Source: an uncultured Methylibium sp. (lineage in GTDB: Bacteria; Pseudomonadota; Gammaproteobacteria; Burkholderiales; Burkholderiaceae_C). Taken from it: DNA of 64,000 nt. This document shows positions 53,291 through 64,000 of the stretch, in pieces. A program made the translations under genes and the position numbers. Every line of letters begins with the position of its first letter. Within the stretch, counting starts at the first letter, position 1. Location of the stretch: assembly GCF_902826655.1 (NCBI RefSeq), contig NZ_CADEFR010000012.1:22023-86022 (forward strand), read 5' to 3'. The notes below the pieces were generated by a model that worked only from the letters and a program-made list of their open reading frames with translations, was not told where the DNA came from and searched no databases.

Positions 53291-54153
53291 AGCGCGCGGA
53301 TCCGCTGCTCGAGCCGCTGCGCGTCGGCCGCAGCGGCCCGCACGCCGGATGCCAGCCGCTCGCTCGCCACGGCATCGTCGTTCAAGGCGTAGCGAAAGCT
53401 CGGCTCGTTGTAGCTCGAGGCCTTGGCATCGCAATGAAGCGCTGCATCGGGATCCAGGGCGCGGGCCAGCGGCGCCTGGCTGGCCTGCAACTGCGCCAGC
53501 AGGTCGAGGTCGAGCGCGATCAGGTCGCAACCGCTCAGCGCCAGCGCCTGCGCGACGTCGTTCAGGCCGTCGGCCATGACCTCGGTATCGACGCCGAACT
53601 TGCGGAAGTAGCGCCAGACGCCGGCCGCCACATCGGCACCCGCCGACAGCAGCGGCACGCCGGCCTCGCCGGCCGCCACCGCCTGGCACGGTGCGAAGAC
53701 GCAGGCCAGGTGGGTGTGCACGCCGTGGTGGCCCAGGGCCTTGGCGGCCTGGAGGCCCTCCCAGGTCGCGGGGATGCGCACCCGCAGCCGGTCGGGCGGC
53801 AGGCCTTCGGATTCGTACAGGCTGGCGATGCGCTGGGCACGCGCGACGATCGCGGCGGTGTCGAAGCTCGAGCGCGCGTCGAGCTCGGTGGAGACCCAGC
53901 CCGGCACGACGCCGAGCAGCTCGCAGCCGAAACGCACGAGCAGCCGGTCGAGCAGTGCATCAGGCGGCTGGCCGCGATGGGTCGCGACGGTCTGCGCCAG
54001 CAGCGGCGCGCAGACAGGGTCGTCCAGCGCCTCGAGGACACGCGCCATGCCAAGGCTCGCGGCGTGCGGCGCGAACGCGCTCAACCGGCCGAACCGTGCG
54101 GTGTCGGCGACCACGGGCGAGAGAAGCTGGAGCTGCTCGAGTTGGCTGGGCAT
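53287..54153 (-). CDS. tal: Transaldolase-family protein lacking the Schiff-base lysine
   Basis: A 288-residue homologue of TalB (E. coli 317), shorter by a loop after residue 170. Numbering offset 6 is constant through the middle. D17 and E96 (here E90) and S176 (S170) are kept. The Schiff-base lysine K132 is R126 (codon CGC, in RLRVRIPATW), T156 is A150, the ATTNPS motif with N35 is gone, and the SPFVGR and SFRN phosphate-binding arginines are replaced. The frame is intact, so this is not a sequencing frameshift. Transaldolase activity as known would require the lysine, so a non-catalytic or altered role is likely. It overlaps pgi by GTGA. Confidence 0.88.
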   Translation of the reverse strand: MPSQLEQLQLLSPVVADTARFGRLSAFAPHAASLGMARVLEALDDPVCAPLLAQTVATHRGQPPDALLDRLLVRFGCELLGVVPGWVSTELDARSSFDTAAIVARAQRIASLYESEGLPPDRLRVRIPATWEGLQAAKALGHHGVHTHLACVFAPCQAVAAGEAGVPLLSAGADVAAGVWRYFRKFGVDTEVMADGLNDVAQALALSGCDLIALDLDLLAQLQASQAPLARALDPDAALHCDAKASSYNEPSFRYALNDDAVASERLASGVRAAAADAQRLEQRIRAL

Positions 54154-54180
54154 GCGACATCGGCAAGAGCCGTCGCGACG

Positions 54181-54186
54181 ATGATA
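54181..54186 (-). promoter_or_regulatory. Possible -10 element for the transaldolase homologue
   Basis: TATCAT followed by CG on the minus strand, 28 bases before the ATG at 54153, between it and mlaB. No -35 recognised. Confidence 0.3.
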
Positions 54187-54216
54187 GACCGCAGCCCGCC
54201 GTCGCCCGACCGAGGG

Positions 54217-54507
54217 TCAGGCGACGCTGGCGTCTTCCTGCGTGAGCAATTCGGCGATTCCGTACAGCTCGGCCAGCTCGCGCAGGTGCTGCGGCAGGGA
54301 ACGCAGTTCGTAGCGCTTGCCCCAGGCCTGGGCCAGCCGCCGGCACTCGATCAGCACGGCCAGCGCGCTGGAGTCGAAGTGCTGCAGCTGCGAGCCGTCG
54401 ATGACCAGCAGCGGCTCGGCCTCGCGTTCGAGCGAGACCTTGAGCAGTCGCAGCGTGTCGCGCGCCTCGCGCAAGGTCAGCGTGTCGGGCAGCAGCAGCG
54501 TCGTCAT
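54217..54507 (-). CDS. mlaB: MlaB, STAS-domain subunit of the Mla transporter
   Basis: A 96-residue STAS protein with VIDGSQLQHFDSSALAVLIEC, where the DSSAL turn is the usual anti-sigma-like or MlaF-contacting position. In the MlaFEDB complex MlaB binds the ATPase and stabilises it. It is the last gene of the operon mlaF-E-D-A-C-B and starts 12 bp after the mlaC stop. A free STAS regulator is the only alternative, made unlikely by position. Confidence 0.9.
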   Translation of the reverse strand: MTTLLLPDTLTLREARDTLRLLKVSLEREAEPLLVIDGSQLQHFDSSALAVLIECRRLAQAWGKRYELRSLPQHLRELAELYGIAELLTQEDASVA

Positions 54508-54519
54508 CGCTCGCCGGCC

Positions 54520-55149
54520 TCAGCTCTTGGCGGCCGCCGCCTTGTTGCGCTCGGCCAGCTTGGCGATCAGGCCGTCGATGCCGTTGGCCGAGATCTCCTG
54601 CGCGAAGCTGTTGCGGTAGTTCTCGACCAGCCACACGCCGAGCACGTTGACGTCGTAGATCTTCCAGCCGTCGGAAGTCTTCTCCAGGCGATAGTCCAGC
54701 TGGATCGCATCACCGCGTCCCTTGACCTCGGTGCGCACGACGACCTCGGTGTCCTCGGGCTTGCTGCGCAGCGGCCGCAACTCCACGACCTGATCGCGGA
54801 CCTGGGTCAGTGCGCCCGAATAGGTGCGCACCAGCAGGGTCTTGAACTCGGCCTGCAGCTTCTGCTGCTGCTCGGGGCTGGCCTGACGCCAGTAGCGACC
54901 GACGGCCGACGCCGTCATGCGCTGGAAGTTGACGTGCGGCAGCACCTTGGCGTCGACCAGGGCCATGATCTTCTTCAGGTCACCGGCCTGGATGGCCTTG
55001 TCGGCCTTCACGCTGTCGATGACCTCGGTCGAGACCTGCTTGACCAGCGCATCCGGAGTCTGGACTTCGGCGCGGACCGGCGACTGCAGCAAGCCCAGCG
55101 ACACGAGGCCCGTGGCGGCCAGGCGAGCGAGGAATTGACGTTTCTTCAT
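54520..55149 (-). CDS. mlaC: MlaC, periplasmic phospholipid-binding protein
   Basis: A 209-residue periplasmic protein. The signal peptide is KKRQFLARLAATGLVSLGLL (cleavage after VRA), then the MlaC/Ttg2 domain with QTPDALVKQVSTEVI, VLPHVNFQRMTASAVGRYWR, and WKIYDVNVLGVWLVENYR, the core of the lipid pocket. It carries phospholipid between the outer-membrane MlaA complex and MlaFEDB in the inner membrane. 136 bp separate it from mlaA; this gap holds a 6-bp stem (GCGTTG/CAACGC, 55229-55245) and may contain a separate signal. Confidence 0.94.
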   Translation of the reverse strand: MKKRQFLARLAATGLVSLGLLQSPVRAEVQTPDALVKQVSTEVIDSVKADKAIQAGDLKKIMALVDAKVLPHVNFQRMTASAVGRYWRQASPEQQQKLQAEFKTLLVRTYSGALTQVRDQVVELRPLRSKPEDTEVVVRTEVKGRGDAIQLDYRLEKTSDGWKIYDVNVLGVWLVENYRNSFAQEISANGIDGLIAKLAERNKAAAAKS

Positions 55150-55285
55150 AGAACCTTTCTGCAGTGATCGCTCACATGATGATCTGCTTGGAGGCGCGGA
55201 CCGGGGACCGGGTTCACCACGCTACAAGGCGTTGCATCTCAACGCACGCGCCGGCACCCCGGTGGACGCCGGTCAGCACGACTGC

Positions 55286-56068
55286 TCAGCGATCCGGCGC
55301 GCTCGCGGCCGCAGGCGCCGGCGCGGCACTCGCGCCCGGAGCCGCCGGCAGCGGCAGATCGTAGCGCTCGTTGTCGCCGTCGGGCGGAGCGCCGTCGTAG
55401 ATCAGGCTGCGCCGACGCTGCAGGTAGGCGTCCCGGATGAAGGTGTACTTGTCGAGTGCGATGTCGTCGAGCAGGCCGGTCGCACCCAGCAGGTTGGCCC
55501 GGGCGTTGACGACCCGCACGGCCGTCAGCGTGTTGCGCACCGCGATCGAGTGGGCGATCTGGTCCGGCGACGCCTTGATGTCCACCGGCAGGCCGACCAC
55601 ATCGCGGATCGTCGACGGACCGAGGATCGGCAGCACCAGGTAGGCGCCGGCCGGCACGCCCCAGCGGCCCAGCGTCTGACCGAAGTCCTCGTAGTGCGGA
55701 TCGAGACCCAGCTCGCTGGCCCAGTCGACGAATCCGCCGGCGCCCAGCACGGTGTTGGTGCCGAAGCGGATGAAGTCGCTGGCGCCGTCGCCGAAGCGGC
55801 CCTGCAACACCAGGTTCACCGCCGACCACGCGTCACGCAGGTTGTTGAAGAAGTTGCTGACGCCGAGCCGGATGGTCTGAGGCACGATGTCGCGATAGAC
55901 CGTGGCCGGCGGCACGATCACGTACTTGTCGACACCCTCGTTGAAGGCGAAGACCTGCCGGTTGAGCTTCTCGAGCGGGTCGGGGCGCTGCGCGGTCGCA
56001 CAGCCCGCCAGCAGCAGGCTGGCGCCCACCGCGAGCGCGACCAGGCGTCGAGGGGACGATCGCGTCAC
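55286..56068 (-). CDS. mlaA: MlaA, outer-membrane lipoprotein of the Mla pathway
   Basis: A 260-residue lipoprotein with lipobox LLAGC (cysteine 23). The VacJ domain follows: DPLEKLNRQVFAFNEGVDKY, FFNNLRDAWSAVN, GRWGVPAGAYLVLPILGPS. It removes misplaced phospholipids from the outer leaflet. In E. coli mlaA is unlinked; here it sits inside the operon between mlaD and mlaC, overlapping mlaD by ATGA, as in other betaproteobacteria. The C-terminus is an Ala/Pro-rich tail. Confidence 0.95.
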   Translation of the reverse strand: MTRSSPRRLVALAVGASLLLAGCATAQRPDPLEKLNRQVFAFNEGVDKYVIVPPATVYRDIVPQTIRLGVSNFFNNLRDAWSAVNLVLQGRFGDGASDFIRFGTNTVLGAGGFVDWASELGLDPHYEDFGQTLGRWGVPAGAYLVLPILGPSTIRDVVGLPVDIKASPDQIAHSIAVRNTLTAVRVVNARANLLGATGLLDDIALDKYTFIRDAYLQRRRSLIYDGAPPDGDNERYDLPLPAAPGASAAPAPAAASAPDR

Positions 56069-56547
56069 TTCTTGCCCCCCTCGGCCGTGCCGGTGTCCGC
56101 GGCCTTGTCGTAGAGGAACTGGCTGATCAGGTTCTCCAGCACCACGGCGGACTGCGTCATCGAGATCTTGTCGCCGCCGGCAAGCAGCTTCTCCTCGGCC
56201 CCGGGTTCGATGCCGATGTACTGCTCGCCGAGCAGGCCGGACGTGAGGATCTTGGCCGAGCTGTCCTTCGGAAAGCTGAAGCGCTTCTCGAAGTCCAGGT
56301 CGACGCGGGCCTGGTAGGTGGTCGTGTCGAAGCCGATCGCCGCCACGCGGCCCACGACCACGCCGGCGCTCTTGACCGGTGCCCGAACCTTGAGGCCACC
56401 GATGTTGTCGAAGCGCGCCGAGACCGTGTACGTGTCCTCGAAGCTCAGGCTCAGCAGGTTGCCGGCCTTCAGCGCGAGGAACAGGATCGCGGCCGCGCCG
56501 ATCATCACGAACAGGCCGACCCAGAGGTCGTTCTTGGATTTCTGCAT
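56065..56547 (-). CDS. mlaD: MlaD, MCE-domain substrate-binding subunit
   Basis: A 160-residue MCE protein with one N-terminal helix (VGLFVMIGAAAILFLALKAG), the MCE domain (VSARFDNIGGLKVRAPVKSAGVVVGRV) and the LTSGLLGEQYIGIEPG pore segment. Six copies form the hexamer that accepts lipid from MlaC over the MlaE permease. It begins 25 bp after the mlaE stop and overlaps mlaA by ATGA. Confidence 0.95.
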   Translation of the reverse strand: MQKSKNDLWVGLFVMIGAAAILFLALKAGNLLSLSFEDTYTVSARFDNIGGLKVRAPVKSAGVVVGRVAAIGFDTTTYQARVDLDFEKRFSFPKDSSAKILTSGLLGEQYIGIEPGAEEKLLAGGDKISMTQSAVVLENLISQFLYDKAADTGTAEGGKK

Positions 56548-56572
56548 CTTGTCTCTCCTGGTGCGCGATGCC

Positions 56573-57355
56573 TCAGATGGAGAACATCATCGCGGTCAGC
56601 ACGAAGTCGAGGCCCAGCACCGCCAGCGAGGCGACCACCACGGTGCGCGTCGTGGCTCGCGACACGCCTTCGGGCGTCGGCTGGCAGGTGTAGCCCTGCC
56701 ACAGCGCGACGAAGGTGACGGTGATGCCGAACACCACGCTCTTGACGATGCCGTTGCCGACGTCCTTGAACACGTCCACGCCGCCCTGCATCTGCGACCA
56801 GAAGCCGCCGGCGTCGATGCCGATCAGCAGGACGCCGACGACATAGCCGCCGATGATGCCGACCGCGCTGAACACCGCGGCCAGCAAGGGCATCACGATC
56901 ACGCCACCCCAGAAGCGTGGAGCCAGCACGCGCTGCACGGGGTCGACGGCCATCATCTCCATCGCGGTCAGTTGCTCGCCGGCCTTCATCAGGCCGATCT
57001 CGGCAGTCAACGAGGTGCCGGCGCGGCCGGCGAACAGCAGCGCGGTGACGACCGGCCCGAGTTCGCGCACCAGCGACAGCGCCACCAGCAGGCCGAGCGC
57101 TTCCGACGAACCGTAGCGTTGCAGCGTGTAGTAGCCCTGCAGCCCGAGCACGAAGCCGACGAACAGCCCCGAGACGGTGATGATGGCCAGCGAGTGGTTG
57201 CCGAGGAAGTGGACCTGGTCGACGATCAGCCGCACGCGCTGGAAGGCGCTGGCGGCGCTGGCCGCCAGCCGCGCGAAGAGCCGCGTCGCCGCGCCGATGT
57301 CCGCGAGCTTGCTCCGCACGGCCAGGCCGACGTCGGCGGGTTGGTACCAGCTCAT
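56573..57355 (-). CDS. mlaE: MlaE, inner-membrane permease
   Basis: A 260-residue permease of the MlaE/YrbE family with about five to six hydrophobic segments. The conserved [27 protein letters not shown] region (in parts: [26 protein letters not shown]) and the [14 protein letters not shown] loop identify it. It moves phospholipid across the inner membrane with MlaF. It overlaps the mlaF stop by ATGA. Confidence 0.95.
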   Translation of the reverse strand: MSWYQPADVGLAVRSKLADIGAATRLFARLAASAASAFQRVRLIVDQVHFLGNHSLAIITVSGLFVGFVLGLQGYYTLQRYGSSEALGLLVALSLVRELGPVVTALLFAGRAGTSLTAEIGLMKAGEQLTAMEMMAVDPVQRVLAPRFWGGVIVMPLLAAVFSAVGIIGGYVVGVLLIGIDAGGFWSQMQGGVDVFKDVGNGIVKSVVFGITVTFVALWQGYTCQPTPEGVSRATTRTVVVASLAVLGLDFVLTAMMFSI

Positions 57356-58188
57356 CGGGCCCCCACGCCGAAATCCTCGCCGACGGCCGTCGCGGGGTAG
57401 TGGAAGCGCACCGGACCGTCGGGCTCGGCATCGACGAACTGGCGCACCAGCGGATCGCTGCTCTCTCGCATCTCGGTCGGCGTGCCTTGCGCGACGACAC
57501 CGCCGTTGGCGATGAAGACCACGTGGTCGGCGATCCCGAAGGTCTCGTCGACGTCGTGCGATACGACGATGCTCGTGATCCCCAGCGACTGGTTCAGCTC
57601 CTTGATCAGCCGCGCCGCCACGCCCATCGAGATCGGATCCAGGCCGGCGAAGGGCTCGTCGTAGAGCATCAGTTCGGGGTCGAGCGCGATGGCCCGCGCC
57701 AGCGCGACACGGCGCGCCATGCCGCCCGAGACCTGGCTGGGCATCAGGTCGCGCGCGCCGCGCAGTCCCACCGCGTTGAGCTTCATCAGCACCAGGTCGC
57801 GGATCATCGATTCGGACAGCCCACTGTGCTCGCGCAGCGGAAACGCCACGTTGTCGAACACCGAGAGATCGGTGAACAGCGCCCCGAACTGGAACAGCAT
57901 GCCCATGCGGCGCCGCGCGGCGTAGAGGCCGTCGCGGTCCAGAGTCGCCAGGTCGGTCCCGTCGAACAGCACCTGGCCGCTCATCGGGTCGATCTGCCGG
58001 CCGATCAGCCGCAGCACGGTCGTCTTGCCACCGCCCGAGGTTCCCATCAGCGCCACCACGCTGCCGCGCGGCACGACCAGGTCGACATCGCGCAGGATGA
58101 CGCGATCGCCATAGCCGCAGGTGACCTGCCTGATTTCGACGAGAGCGGGGGAGCGGTCGGGACTCGACGGCGCTGTTGGACTTGTCAT
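57352..58188 (-). CDS. mlaF: MlaF, ABC ATPase of the Mla transporter
   Basis: A 278-residue ABC ATPase. Walker A is GTSGGGKTT (49-57), then the Q-loop [18 protein letters not shown], signature [14 protein letters not shown], Walker [14 protein letters not shown] and the switch histidine in VVSHD. It powers retrograde or anterograde phospholipid movement. The start ATG at 58188 gives a short family N-terminus; the frame upstream runs antisense to nothing known. First gene of mlaFEDACB, 92 bp downstream of gltD. Confidence 0.96.
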   Translation of the reverse strand: MTSPTAPSSPDRSPALVEIRQVTCGYGDRVILRDVDLVVPRGSVVALMGTSGGGKTTVLRLIGRQIDPMSGQVLFDGTDLATLDRDGLYAARRRMGMLFQFGALFTDLSVFDNVAFPLREHSGLSESMIRDLVLMKLNAVGLRGARDLMPSQVSGGMARRVALARAIALDPELMLYDEPFAGLDPISMGVAARLIKELNQSLGITSIVVSHDVDETFGIADHVVFIANGGVVAQGTPTEMRESSDPLVRQFVDAEPDGPVRFHYPATAVGEDFGVGAR

Positions 58189-58229
58189 GGGCCGGAGGGG
58201 GCCGGCGTCATGGGGACGCGGCCGCCGGG

Positions 58230-58235
58230 ATGATA
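58230..58235 (-). promoter_or_regulatory. Possible -10 element for the mla operon
   Basis: TATCAT on the minus strand, 42 bases before the mlaF ATG, in the 92-bp gap after gltD; ACCC/GGGG-rich flanks, no -35 recognised. Confidence 0.3.
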
Positions 58236-58280
58236 GGGGATAACACCGAGCCGCGTCGGCCCGGTGCCACCCGGCCCGGG

Positions 58281-59759
<1,479 letters not shown>

Positions 59760-59780
59760 GTTGCTGATTCCTGTGATCGA

Positions 59781-64000
<4,220 letters not shown>

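Noticed and set aside
50543-53392. Long plus-strand open frame over the M20 gene and antisense to pgi
   Set aside because: Low-complexity composition and complete overlap with two well-supported enzymes.
53770-53800. Possible frameshift explaining the missing lysine in the transaldolase homologue
   Set aside because: The residues on both sides (RLRV and ATWEGL) align in the same frame with TalB, so the lysine is substituted rather than shifted away.

Overview
The window reads as chromosomal DNA of a high-GC betaproteobacterium, most likely order Burkholderiales near the Rubrivivax/Leptothrix/Methylibium lineage. This is inferred from gene content: an mla operon carrying mlaA, DUF4148 and DUF3108 proteins, a PHA-granule-associated protein, a ubiquinone-type FAD hydroxylase and a wax-ester-synthase family protein. 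It is also inferred from the dense GC-rich coding style. No rRNA, tRNA, IS element, phage or CRISPR array was seen.

Positions 1-27.6 kb are a large envelope-glycan locus made of two convergent operons. The plus-strand operon (9-14934) makes GDP-L-fucose (fcl, gmd) and a UDP-diacetamido-glucuronate-type sugar (wlbA-wlbB-wlbC). It then encodes a Wzx flippase, an asparagine-synthase-like amidotransferase, a Wzy-like polymerase, three glycosyltransferases, an acetyltransferase of visibly lower GC, a methyltransferase and a sugar epimerase/reductase; most neighbours overlap by 1-4 bases. The minus-strand operon (27592 down to 14941) encodes a second flippase, an acetyltransferase, GT4 and GT2 glycosyltransferases, a methyltransferase, Ugd, a DegT aminotransferase, an initiating phosphoglycosyltransferase and a FlaA1/WbpM-type 4,6-dehydratase. 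It ends in a three-gene cassette: a small YVDPGTG membrane protein, a methyltransferase with a kinase-like motif, and a membrane sulfatase-like protein. Together the two operons can supply precursors, assembly, export and decoration of one or two surface polysaccharides.

Positions 27.7-48 kb are mostly housekeeping: lysS, an enoyl-CoA hydratase, a tandem pair of unknown paralogues, a DUF3108 protein with an M61 peptidase, a DUF4148 protein, dsbC, a Ubi-type hydroxylase, an AsmA-like protein, a MOSC protein, an EamA transporter and a pirin. A lipid/storage group follows (WS/DGAT acyltransferase, acyl-CoA-binding protein, PHA-system protein), then a lipoprotein aminopeptidase and a molybdopterin oxidoreductase. 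A roughly 420-bp inverted repeat lies between lysS and the enoyl-CoA hydratase, and a fragment of the same repeat family recurs at 42.55 kb.

Positions 48-64 kb hold two tandem periplasmic binding proteins, an M20 amidohydrolase, pgi with an overlapping transaldolase homologue that lacks its Schiff-base lysine, the phospholipid-transport operon mlaFEDACB, and gltD with a 5'-truncated gltB leaving the window.

The items most worth a second look are the apparently dead transaldolase in front of pgi, the YVDPGTG/methyltransferase/sulfatase-like cassette, the amidotransferase next to wlbABC, the tandem unknown paralogues and the large inverted repeat.
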